From contig CM054059.1 in the NCBI GenBank assembly GCA_028641055.1, positions 114,113,392 through 114,177,391 on the forward strand: a stretch of DNA of 64,000 nucleotides. The letters run 5' to 3'. The position numbers and the translations under genes were made by a program. Of this stretch, positions 1 through 10,800 are shown piece after piece (the stretch's first letter is position 1; every line of letters starts with the position of its first letter). The notes beneath the pieces were generated by a model. That model did not search any database and was not told where the DNA came from. It saw only the letters and a list, made by a program, of their open reading frames with translations. The stretch comes from Alopecurus myosuroides. Its lineage: Eukaryota; Streptophyta; Magnoliopsida; Poales; Poaceae.

Positions 1-169
1 TTTACCTCCTCACGAGGGCCCTGAACCTGGGTAGATTGTGTTGTTTGCAGTGTATTGTTCTTACCTCACGCGGCTACTCGTCGCGTGATCCCTCCCCGAG
101 CACCTCCAGCGTCCTTCGTCCCCACATCTTTAGCCATCCCATGGCATCTGCCGTGACACCACCACGACA
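1..169 (+). repeat. 5' LTR of the Tat element, 3' part only
   Basis: These bases match 14448-14616 with one mismatch and end in CACGACA directly before the primer-binding site. The rest of the LTR is beyond the window start. Confidence 0.93.
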
Positions 170-171
170 GT

Positions 172-189
172 TGGCGCCCACCGTGGGGC
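172..189 (+). other. tRNA primer-binding site of the Tat element
   Basis: TGGCGCCCACCGTGGGGC begins two bases after the LTR end. Starts of this kind (TGGCGCC) are typical minus-strand primer sites of Tat/Ogre-type Gypsy elements. The primer tRNA was not identified by comparison. Confidence 0.8.
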
Positions 190-317
190 AACCAGCGGCG
201 CTGGCTGGAGTTTCTGTTCGGACGGGATCTTCTTCAGCGGAGCGCGTAGTTTGTGGCCTTGTCCACAGATTCGGCTCCTTCGACTTCGTCACCGACAACG
301 CCGGCTGTTTCGGCGGC

Positions 318-2364
318 ATGGCCATGCCCGAGGGCGGCTCGGTGATCTCCTTCGGCTCTCACCTCGTCTACGTCGCCACCGTCGCCAACAGCGCCTACCC
401 CGAGCTGGTGCATGATGTGGAGGATCCTCCCGCGGTGATTGCTGCTCGCGGAAGGCCTGCATGCAGCTCTGCAAGCTGCGCTGAGGTGATGGTGACAGGT
501 TTGGCGGCGAACACTGGCGCAGCTGCTACTGGCGCTGCGGCCGTCGTCGAGGAGGTTGACGAACCGCCTGCTGGTGGCAGGACTCACCGGCCCTACGAGA
601 AGGAGAGCAACTTGCCGCCTTCCACGTCTACGGTCATCCCCGCGTCTGCTGCGCGAGCTGGTATGCCCACTCCCACCGACATCGAGCTCCTAGCCGCGAG
701 GGAGCAGCTCGAGCGGCAACGCCAGGAGCTGCTTGCCGAGCAGGCGGAGTTGGAGAAGATCAGGCTTGAGCTGAGTTTAGACCAGCTCGAGTACAACAAG
801 GCTCACGGCTTCACGCCGGTCGCCAGGAGGCCCAGCAGAGTAGGCGCTACGCGGCGTAACTTGGGTGTCGAGATGGCGACAGTTGCGGAGGTGCCCGCGC
901 AGTCCGCCACCGCGAACACTTTCACAAGGCCAAGGTACAGCACACCCGCCAAGACGCTCAGAGCTGCACAGGCCGTGGCTGCCGAGTTGCCACGCCTGGA
1001 TGGAGAGGCGCGTCTCAGGCAGCAGGAGAGGCTCAACGAGTTGGTGTTGGAGGCCGCTAGGCAGAACGAGGAGTTCCGGAAGGCCAACCCGGGAGCTGGA
1101 GCTTCGCAGGTGGTTCACTCGCACGCGGCTAGATCTAACGATCAGGCCTCGTCTCCGCATCCTAGCCGCGAGAAGAGCCGCAGCGGGCGTTCGGGTAGAG
1201 ACAGGCAAATGCAGGTGTATGACCCGGCTGCTGCCGCGAAACAGGTTGCTGTGCCGCAGCAGCCCGGGCGGGAACACAATGCTGCAAGAGCAGGCTCTCA
1301 AGCCCATCAAGCTCAAAGCCGTGCCCGAGAAGCCGCGCATCCGGGTTCTTCTCGGCAACCCGCGGCTCAGCCTACTCGGCAGAGGCAACAGCCGCGCCCA
1401 GCGGCACCAGTCGCCAACCCGGTGGAGCAGCCCGCAGCTATGCAAGTGGATAGATATGATGATGGTTACTCGGCTATGGAGATGGCTGGTTATGACATCC
1501 ATGACCGTGTCGGCGAGCGCGTGTTGGCGCCTGGAGATGCAAGGCACCAGCTGGATCGTATCAGCTTGTCGGCACGGCTTGAGAGCACGGGTCCCCCTGG
1601 CCCCGAGTGCTTTGGCCCGCGCATCATGAACGAGCCTTCCGTGAAGGGCTTCCAGCTTGCAAGAGGCACCAAGAGCTACAATGGCAGCACCAAGCCTGAA
1701 GATTGGCTTAACGACTATGTCACCGTGGTCCATATCGCGAATGGCAACAGGAGATGGGCGGTGCGATATGTGCCGCAGATGCTAGAGGGTCCAGCTCGCA
1801 CTTGGCTCAACAACTTGCCCAAGAACAGCATTAACTGCTGGCTGGACTTCTCGGATGCCTTCATCAGCAACTTCACGAGTACATACAAGAGGCCGAATAG
1901 GCCACAGCAGCTGTCAGCTTGCAGGCAGCGAGAAGACGAGACGGACCGCGAGTACCTTACTCGGTGGAGCACCTTGAGGAACACCTGTGAGGGTGTGAAT
2001 GAAGCACAGGCCATCACTTGGTTTGCGCAGGGTTGCCGACATGGCAGCATGCTTTGGCAGAGATTGCAGAGGGAGATGCCGAACACTCTGGGAGACCATC
2101 AAGATTGCGGATCAGTACGCACTCGGTGATCCTACTCAGCCACTGATGGACTCCTCTGAGCCGAGAAGAAACTTCAACAGCAGCAAGCGCAACGAGTTCC
2201 GCAACAAGCGCCGAGTAGATACTCGGTATGATCCTGAAGAGGTGAATGCAGTGAATGTTGGAGGCAGGTGGTGGCCAAAGGCAGAAACCTGCTGGAGCCT
2301 ACGGGCAGAACCAGAACCAGGGCCAAGGCAACAAGAAGCCATTTCGCGCCTCTCAGTCGGGTAG
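318..2364 (+). pseudogene. gag of the Tat element, frameshifted
   Basis: The frame is open from upstream of the LTR end; the first ATG after the primer site is at 318. The N-terminal half is low-complexity with a Glu/Gln/Leu-rich coiled-coil stretch (about 680-800: LEQLERQ-like heptads). A retrotransposon-gag core lies at about 1640-2080, with EDWLNDY, W(A)VRYVPQMLEGPARTWLNNL and REYLTRW-type motifs. The first frame ends at 2129. The gag reading continues in a second frame from about 2085 (WETIKIADQYALGDPTQ) and moves to a third frame near 2255-2275, so two small indels separate the pieces. No CCHC zinc knuckle is visible. Capsid formation is the expected role, but this copy cannot make one continuous Gag. 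Confidence 0.85.
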
Positions 2365-3607
2365 CGGGAACTTCGAGCAGCCGAAGAAGTTTGTCTTCGA
2401 TGACATGAAGGATGGCCCATGCAGCTTTCACACTCATCATCCCTCGAGGCCTGCTAACCACACTACTCGGCAATGCGAATGGTGGGATGTGATCAAGAGT
2501 GATGGCTTGCCTCCTCCTCCTCCTCTGCCAGCCGCCAATGCTACTGTTCAGCCTACTCGCGCACCCGCAGCTTGGCCGCCAGTGTACCCGAGAAGAGAGA
2601 ATGTCAACCAGGTGGCTTTAGGAGCCAACCAGAACTTCAACAATGAGAGATACCGCAACAGCAACAACAACTACAACCGCAACAACAACAACAGAGGCAA
2701 CAACAACAACAACTACCAGGGCAACAACAATAGCAACAATGGCAACAATGGGGGCAATGGCTCCAATCAGTACCAAGAGCACCATGAGAGCTATATGATC
2801 TTCACTTCTGAGGCAGTCGACAAGCAGTCACAGCACAGGCGGGCCATGGAGGTCAATGCAGTGATTCCGGCTGTCCCTCACTACATGTATTGGTGTGACC
2901 AGGAGATCAGGTGGACCCGAGCAGATCACCCCAAGGTGATGCCCAACCCGGGTACCTATGCCTTGGTGCTGGATCCTACCTTCCTGGGTCCCGAGAAGAA
3001 TGTGAGGTTCAGCAAGGTGCTAATCGACAACGGCAGCAGCATCAACATTGTATACAAGGACACACTCGAGAAGCTTGGCCTGGCCGAGAACATGATGCTG
3101 CCCAGCAAGACCACCTTCCATGGCATTGTGCCCGGGATCTCGTGCAAACCGATTGGCCGAGTGTGGATTGATGTGCTATTCGGTACTCGGGAGAACTGTC
3201 GCACAGAGCGCCTGCAGTTTGAGGTAGTGGATCATCAGAGCCCCTATCATGCTCTACTCGGCAGGCCTGCTCTGAGCAAGTTCATGGCCTCTACACATGT
3301 GGCTTATCTGAAGATGAAGATCCCTGGTCCCAATGGCATCATCACCATCTCGGGAGATTACAAGAAGTCCATGGAGTGTGCCTCTGCTAGCTCCCAGCTG
3401 GCGGAATCGATGGTGATTGCTGCCGAGAAGAAGAAGATGTACGAGGTGGTGGCCATGGCTCAGTCCGCACAAGCTGGCGCACAAGGTGTGCCGAGTACCC
3501 AGCATGGTACTGCCTTCCAAGCTGCCAAGGAGACCAAGACAGTCCAGGTCGACCCCGAGTTCCCCGACCGCGTAGCCATCATTGGCTCCGGGTTGGCGGA
3601 GAAATAG
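2255..3607 (+). pseudogene. gag C-terminus and aspartic protease of the Tat element
   Basis: The segment starts with a Gln/Asn-rich linker (about 2630-2780, long Asn runs encoded by AAC repeats). It continues into a retropepsin-like domain with the catalytic D-N-G-S-S triad region at about 3027-3041 and the hydrophobic-ALLGRPAL flap-side motif near 3250. The frame is closed by a TAG at 3605-3607. The same frame continues directly into reverse transcriptase after that codon, so the stop is a nonsense change within a polyprotein rather than a natural end. The protease would cleave Gag-Pol inside the particle. The Asn-rich linker is unusually simple in codon use. Confidence 0.85.
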
Positions 3608-5976
3608 GAAAGCGCGCTCATCCACTTCCTCCGTGAGAATCGGGATGTGTTCGCCTGGACCAATGAAGATCTACCAGGAGTCCCGAGGGAGTTGGTTGAG
3701 CACTCTTTGCATGTGCGTCCTGACGCCAAGCCCGTGAAGCAAGCTATGCGCCGTTTCGGAGATGAGAGAAGGAAGGCCATCGGTGATCAGATCACCAAGC
3801 TGCTGATAAGTAACTTCATCATGGAAGTGCTGCATCCGGATTGGTTAGCCAACCCGGTCATGGTCGAGAAGAAAAAGGAAGATCCCAAGGCTGCCACTGC
3901 ATGGCGCATGTGCGTCGACTACACCGACTTGAACAAGGCATGCCCCAAGGATCCTTTCCCGCTACCCCGCATCGATCAGGTGATCGATTCCACTGCTGGT
4001 TGTGAACTGTTGTCTTTCATAGATGCCTACTCTGGTTTCCACCAGATTGCACTCAATCCTGCTGATCAAATAAAGACTGCTTTCATTACCCCGTACGGGG
4101 CTTATTGCTATCGTGTCATGTGTTTTGGCTTGAGGAATGCGGGTGCAACCTATCAGAGATGCATGCAGAAATGCTTGCACGATCAGCTCGGCAAGAATGT
4201 GCAGGTGTACGTAGATGACATTGTCATCAAAACGAATAAAACACATACTCTGCTTGCCGACCTGAGGAAACCTTTGCTAACCTACGCAAGTACAAAATGA
4301 AACTGAATCCGAGTAAGTGCACCTTTGGTGTACCGGCTGGAAAGCTACTCGGTTTTCTGGTTTCTAGTCGGGGCATTGAAGCCAATCCTTCTAAGATAAA
4401 AGCTATTGAGAGCATGTCTTTACCGAGATCACTGAAAGATGTGCAGAAGTTCACGGGTTGTCTGGCATCTCTGAGCCGTTTTCTGGGCCGAATGGGCGAG
4501 AAGGCTCTGCCTCTATATCAGCTGATGAAGAAAAGTGACAAGTTCGTCTGGACTCCGCAGGCGGATGTGGCATTCAATGAGCTGAAAGCAATGCTGGCTA
4601 GCGCTCCCGTCTTGGCTAGTCCGCTACCCAAGGAGCCTATGCTGTTGTACATTGCTGCGACTAACCGAGTAGTCAGCGTGGTGATAGTGGTGGAGCGAGA
4701 AGAAGAAGGCAAGAGTGTGCAGCGCCCAGTCTATTACCTCAGTGAAGTGCTGTCCAGTTCCAAGCAAAATTATCTGCACTACCAGAAGATGACATATGGT
4801 GTGTACCTGGGCGCCAGGAAGCTGAAACATTATTTTCAGGAGCACCCCATCACTGTCGTGAGCTCTGCCCCCATCTCGGATATCATGGGTAACAAGGAGG
4901 CGAGTGGCAGAGTAGCCAAGTGGGCGATTGAGCTAGCCGCGTACGCTCCTGCGTATGCAAGAAGAGAAGCAATCAAGTCTCAGGTCCTGGCGGAGTTTCT
5001 CGTGGACTGGGCCGAGATGCAGTATGAACCTCCTGCTCCAGTTTCCAACTATTGGAAAATGCACTTTGATGGCTCAAAGGTGAAAGAAGGCCTTGGCGCT
5101 GGCGTTGTGCTTACATCACCCAAGCGGGATCAACTCAAGTACGTGCTGCAGATTCACTTCAAGGCGTCCAACAATGTAGCCGAGTACGAGGCAGTGGTGC
5201 ATGGTTTGCGAGTAGCAAAGGAGGTTGGTGTGCAGCGCCTTATATGCTATGGCGATTCAGATCTGGTGGTGCAGCAAGTCTCAGGTACCTGGGATGCTCT
5301 GGATGCCAACATGGCATCGTATCGCTTCCTGGTGCAGTCTATGACTGGATTTTTCGAAGGCTGTGAGTTCCAGCACATTCACCGAGCAGAGAACGAGGCA
5401 GCAGACGAGCTATCCAAGTTGGGATCTTCTCGGCAGTCCATCCCGGCAGGGATTGCCTTGGAGCATTTGAGGAAGCCATCCATCAAGCCTTCCCCCAACT
5501 CGGAATCCATCTTTGTTCCTTCTCTGCCAAGTGAAGAATCTGACCCAATGGAGATTGACTGGGAGAGTGCTGCAGGGAACCCGGGGACTGCCGTCCTCTA
5601 CTCGGGGACTGCCACTCCGTACTCGGGGACTGCTATTCCCTGCTCGGGGACTGCCACTCCGTACTCGGGGACTGCCACTCCTTACTCGGGGACTGCCACT
5701 CCGTACTCGGGGACTGCCGCCCTCAACCCAGAAGCTGTCGCATTCATTGAAGAAGTTCTCGCCAATCGGTCTGGGCTGCAAAGAGGCGCTCCAACTCCTC
5801 CTGTGCAACCGCAAGAGCCTGTCCCAATGGAACTGGACGAACCAGTGTTTCTCATGCGGGAGACACCGAGTTGGGCTATGCCCATATTATCCTTTCTAAG
5901 GGACGGCACTTTACCTGAAGATGAGGTGACTGCGAGGCAGATTCAGAGAAGGTCCAAGGGCTACACTATAGTCTGA
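3608..5976 (+). pseudogene. reverse transcriptase and RNase H of the Tat element
   Basis: RT motifs are in the expected order: WRMCVDYTDLNKACPKD (about 3903), PLPRIDQVID, SFIDAYSGFHQI (about 4015), CFGLRNAGATYQR and the catalytic YVDDIV (about 4207). A one-base loss near 4265 moves the frame, and the thumb continues from 4297 (MKLNPSKCTFG, GFLVSSRGIEANPSKI). RNase H follows with MHFDGSK (about 5060), NNVAEYEA (about 5170) and CYGDSDLVV (about 5250), so its acidic residues are present. Between RNase H and integrase lies a 7-residue repeat block (separate entry). The frame ends with an in-frame TGA at 5974-5976, and integrase continues in the same frame. RT copies the element RNA and RNase H removes the template; this copy is broken. 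Confidence 0.88.
5580..5726 (+). repeat. 21-bp coding minisatellite, seven units
   Basis: Seven imperfect units of about 21 bp (consensus TACTCGGGGACTGCCACTCC) encode a 7-residue motif SGTATPY. They lie in the linker between RNase H and integrase. Each unit contains CGGGGACTGC, the sequence that also forms the polypurine tract just before the 3' LTR. Confidence 0.9.
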
Positions 5977-7137
5977 GATGTGCTGCACAAGAGAAGTGCC
6001 ACTGGTGTGCTGCAGCGTTGTGTGAGCCCAGAAGAGGGAGAAGAAATTCTGGTGGAGATACATCAAGGGGAATGCGGGCACCACGCCTCTTCTCGGGCAT
6101 TGGTCAAGAAAGCTTTTCGGCATGGCTTCTACTGGCTCACTGCACTGCAGCAAGCTGAAGATATTGTGAGGAAGTGCAACGGCTGCCAGATGTTCGCAAG
6201 TAAGATTCACATGCCTGCTTCCGAGTTGAAAACAATTCCTATCACATGGCCATTTGCTGTTTGGTGCTTGGATATGGTTGGTCCTTTCAAGCCGGCTAAA
6301 GGCAATATGACACATATTTTGGTCATGGTGGACAAGTTCACCAAGTGGATCGAGGTGAAACCTATTCGGAAGTGCGATGGGGTCACAGCTGTGAAGTTCG
6401 TGAAGGATGTGATCATGAGATACGGCTACCCGCACAGTATCATCACCGACAACGGCACCAACTTTGCAGAGGGGGCAATGGTGCGATTCTGCAGAGATAA
6501 GCATATCCGGCTAGACGTTGCGTCAGTCGCGCACCCTGCCTCCAATGGGCAAGTTGAGAGAGCAAATGGAATGGTACTGGCAGGCATAAAGCCAAGGCTG
6601 ATTGAGCCATTGCTGAAAACACCTGGGTGTTGGCTAGAAGAGTTGCCAGCGGTGTTGTGGAGTCTAAGGACTACCCCTAACCGGTCAACCGGCTACACGC
6701 CATTCTTCTTGGTATACGGGGCTGAGGCTGTGTTGCCAATAGACTTAGAGCATGACTCCCCCCGAGTAGCCCTCTACACTGAGGTGGAGGCGAGAGAAGC
6801 TCGAGAAGACGACGTTGACCTGCTTGAAGAAGCAAGAGAGCTGACTCTGTCACGTTCGGCTATCTACCAGCAAAACCTGCGGCGTTATCATAGCCGAAAG
6901 GTGAACCCAAGGGTTTTCCGAGAAGGAGACATGGTCCTTAGGCTGGTGCAGCGCACAGCCGGGATGCACAAGTTGTCTCCTCCTTGGGAAGGGCCTTTTA
7001 TCGTGAGCAAAGCGCTGCACAATGATGCATACTACCTTGTAGATGTGCGCCCATCGCAGGCGAACAGGGCAGATAAAGCTGGAGAGGAAACCAAGCGCCC
7101 TTGGAATGTAGCTCTACTTCGTCGTTTTCATTCGTAA
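5977..7137 (+). pseudogene. integrase of the Tat element
   Basis: The frame continues that of RNase H after the TGA at 5974-5976; the first ATG is at 5980. An N-terminal HHCC zinc motif is visible (HQGECGHH ... CNGCQ, about 6062-6190). The DDE core shows WCLDMVGPF (about 6261), IITDNGTNFAEG (about 6440) and SNGQVERANG (about 6541). The C-terminal part has a basic, GPY-like region (PPWEGPFIV, about 6980) and ends at 7137 without a recognisable chromodomain. Within 5980-7137 the frame is intact, so the domain itself might be functional if expressed separately. Integrase inserts the cDNA into host DNA. Confidence 0.88.
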
Positions 7138-7808
7138 GCAAAGATGTGTATGTACCCTCTTATCCGAGTTGAAATTCTACTCTGCAATCTGAAATTGTTC
7201 TCGGGGACTGCCCTCGTCCAAAATTGCTCTAAGTGTTTTTACTCGGCTTGATCCTTTGTCTATTCGGTTGCTCCACTTCAGAACTCATAAGTGCATTGAG
7301 TACTGTGTTTAAACCTATATGCCAACTCTTCGACTCTGCTGCTGTCCGAAACCCGGCTTCATGGCAAGCAAGAGAACAAGCAAAAGGTCAATGAGCACAC
7401 GAAAATCGCTAAGGAAGAAAGAGTGCAGGAACCGAGTAGATTGCTTGTTACTTTTGTTCCCTGTTTTCGTCTTCTCGGCTAAGTGGTGGGCTGCGTTACC
7501 ATGATTGTTTCTAGCGGCTAAGTATTTGCAGCCCTACTACTTGATTCTTGTGACTCGAATACCAAAAAAGCGACAAGTCGCGGGTAGAGCAGAGATGAAA
7601 AGATAGGGTGAATAAGAAATGCAACTCGGGGACTCGCATGGAAACGCAACTCGGCATTGAGCCAGCGTTGTTCAAATTGATTAATGTCGAAATAAACAGA
7701 GTGGGCATAAAAACTGTGTAGCAAGCAAAACAAAGATAGTCTATTACATCTGCTCCCGGCATCCCGGGGATCTGATAAGTGTTCGAGTGAAAAAGTTTGC
7801 AGATAAAA
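7138..7808. other. non-coding spacer between integrase and antisense gene
   Basis: This stretch separates the integrase stop (+) from the stop codon of the antisense gene (-), so the two genes converge here. It holds another CGGGGACTGC copy at about 7201-7210 and an ACTCGGGGACTC at about 7624. No convincing ORF was seen. Terminators for both transcripts would be expected here, but no clear paired signals were recognised. Confidence 0.6.
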
Positions 7809-10800
7809 TCAGGTGGAGGTGGCAGTGTTGTCGGTACTGGCATTGGCTGCTGCATCATCTGTGGTGGCCCTGGCTGCCGCATCTTCCTCAGCGCTGGCGT
7901 GGATGGCATCCGCATCCGACTGGATGGTGGCGGACTCGTTCATCTCGACGTCCTGCTCGGTGGTAGCCGGGTCGGAAGTGGCCGTGGCCACCGAGATGGG
8001 CCTTGGAGCTGTAGAGGAACTAGAGGCTAGGCCGGGGGCGGGCATCGTGTCGTCAAGAGCGGCCCCTGAAGAGGTGCCGAAGTCGAGTGGGGCGGTCTCG
8101 ATGTGCTCGGCCTCCTCATCGCTACTCGAGATGGCCGTGCCTTTCCCTTTCCCGGCATTGCTCCTGGGGGAATCGAAGAGGCCCTCCAAGTCGGACTCTG
8201 TCTCCTCATCTTCCTCCTCCTCGTCCTCCTCCACCTCGGTGTCGGGCTCGGGGGGGCCGTCGATGTAGATCTCCGTCTCAGCGCACTCCGCCACTTCATA
8301 CGCAAGCAATTTGCGCGCGGCCACGCAGTCGGGGTCTGTCTCCCACTTGGAGTCGTTGCGCTTCCCGCGGATGAGTCGCATGTCAAGATTTTCATACCAG
8401 GATGCAATGCAGAGGAGCATTATGTCCGCACCAGCCCGAGCTCCCGAGGCACGCCACTTCTTCAACTCGGCCTTCACATTCTGCAGCTTGAGTGCGAGGC
8501 CCCGAATGGTTGTTGGCTCAGGTTCCTCAGGCCAGAAGAGCTTATGAAGCTCAAAGCCCACGCGCACGAGGTCAGAACCAACGGCGGATAGGCGCTGGAA
8601 CTGGCTTCGCATCACCAGCATGCTATCTTCAATTTCGGCCCTGGTGTCCTCTGGCTCGCCATTCGCAGCACGTGCTGCTCGGGCCTTAGCCAGAGCGGGC
8701 ACGCAGGAAGAAATGATGGCAGGAAAGATCTCTGGGGGAGCAAGTAGGAAATTCAGAATCAGAGGAGAAAAGAACCGGGTAGAGGAAGAACCGAGAAGAA
8801 ATTTGACCGAGAAGAAAAGGATGCAGAGAAGAGAAAGCTTACTCTTAAGCTCGACGCGCAGCGCCTGCAACTGGGTCTTCCAAGATTCTTCATTGGATAT
8901 GTGTTTATCCTGAATCTGGCGCAGAGAATCCAACTGAGCAAAGTACCCAGCATTGGATGTCTTCAGTGTTTCGCACTCCAGCTCTAGGGCCTTGATCTTG
9001 GCTTTGAGGGTTGTCTCCGCTTTGGTCTTCTCGGCAATCACTCTGTCCTTCTCTTCACCAACTGTAACAGCATCCTGGAGTGCTGTCCGCAGCTGGGTTT
9101 GCAATTCCGCCACCTCTGCGGTGTGGACCTTCACCAACTCAACAGCCTGGTCGGACAGCTGCTTCTGCACCTCCTCCGGCTTGACGCAGTCCTGGTGTTC
9201 CTCAACAAACAGTTTGTGATCTTCTGAAAAGAGCAAGGCACGGTTAGCAGAGAAGCAAAGGAGATAGGCACAGGAATGATGCCGGGTAGACGGCCACTCA
9301 CCTTCTAGCTTCTTGATGGTGGCCTCGGCGTTCTCCACAAACGCACGGCACTTCTCGTGCTCCTCAGCCAAGTTCTTCAGGTTCTCTGCAGAATAGGAGA
9401 GGTTAGCGCAAAAGAAAGCAGACGCGGGCGTAAACAAGAAACGCAGTAACCGCATGGCTAAAAGCGTACCTTTCACTTCAGCCAGCTGCTGAGTGCTGTC
9501 GTTGGCATTCTTGCTCGCAGCCTCCGCAGCTGCCTTCTCCTTCTCCAGTGCAGCGATTCGCCTCCTAGCGATAGAGTGATTCCAGAGAAGCACGCGGTAT
9601 AAGTTGGTCCGCTTCAGGACGCTATCCTGAGAAGCGAGAAGAAAACAAGTTAGACAGAGCAGAAAGATTCAACCCGAGTAGGAGGCTACTCGGAGAGTAT
9701 CCGCCTACTCGGCCAGAATCTCGGGGACTGGGTGATGGTAAAGAAGAATGAAGGCGAATAGAAGAGAAGAAAAAATTCAACTCAGAGAAGGACAAGTGAA
9801 ACTTACTGCATAAGCTTGCTCGATGTCCTCGGCGTTCTTGCGGTGCAGGAACATCTTGGCGGCGAGAGTGGCAGTCTCAGTGGAGACGGTCATGGGCTTG
9901 TATCCCAGATCCACTTTGTTCCACTCGACGCGCATGTGGTCAATTGTGCCGAGACCAAGACCGTGCCAGTTGTCCGTGCCGAGAACCTTGCTGTCCCACT
10001 TGGCGTCGATATAGCCAATGGTATCCAGCACCTGCTCTAAGCTCCGGGATTTTATCGTTGGATCTTGAACTCCCCGAGAAGCAATGCTGACGGATTGGTT
10101 CTGATTTGGATCTGGGGGAGGGGTGTTCCTGGCTACGGCCTTTCGTCCCCTTAGAAGGGCAAGCTGCTTGTCCTGGGGAGAGAAGCCAATTATGTTTTGC
10201 TGGCTAACCTTAACCATGTAATCCGGGAAGCAAGGTTGGCCAGCGGCGATGGCGGCGGCAGCGGTCGCAGTGGCAACCGGGCCGGATTCCCGAATCACCA
10301 GTGCTCCACCAGAGGCTGGCGGCGGCATTTGATTCTGATCTCTGGCCCGTTTCTTCGCCTTCTCTTTTTCGGCTCTCTGCCTCTCGGGATCTTCGATTTT
10401 CTTCCCTTCAGCTCTCGCCTTCGCCTTCTCGGCGGCTTCCTTCTCGGCTGCCTCTTTCTCGGCCTCGGCCTTCTCGGCGGTTTCCTTCTCGGCTGCCTCT
10501 TTTTCAGCCTCGGCCTTCTCGGCAGCTTCTTTCTCGGCTGCTCTTCTGTCAACTTCATCCCTCAGGGCGTCTAGGGCCTGTTGCCTGGCTGGGTCCCGGT
10601 TCTGTGGCACTGAGGAGGAAACAGGCGGTGCGGTGCCTTGAACGACTGGAGGCACCACGGAAGCATCACCTTGCGCGGCATCGGGCTGGGCGCTAGTCGG
10701 TGCGGCGCCTGGATGCGCGTCGCTCAGCGGATAGGAGTCCGCCATGGTGGCATCCGTGTTGGTGGCGTCCTCTACCCGCTGCTCGCCAGCGGGATTCTCT

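Noticed and set aside
777..1733. Long - strand ORF opposite gag of the Tat element
   Set aside because: It lies entirely under a well-supported gag frame, has no domain, splice structure or promoter, and GC-rich coding DNA commonly leaves such a frame open.
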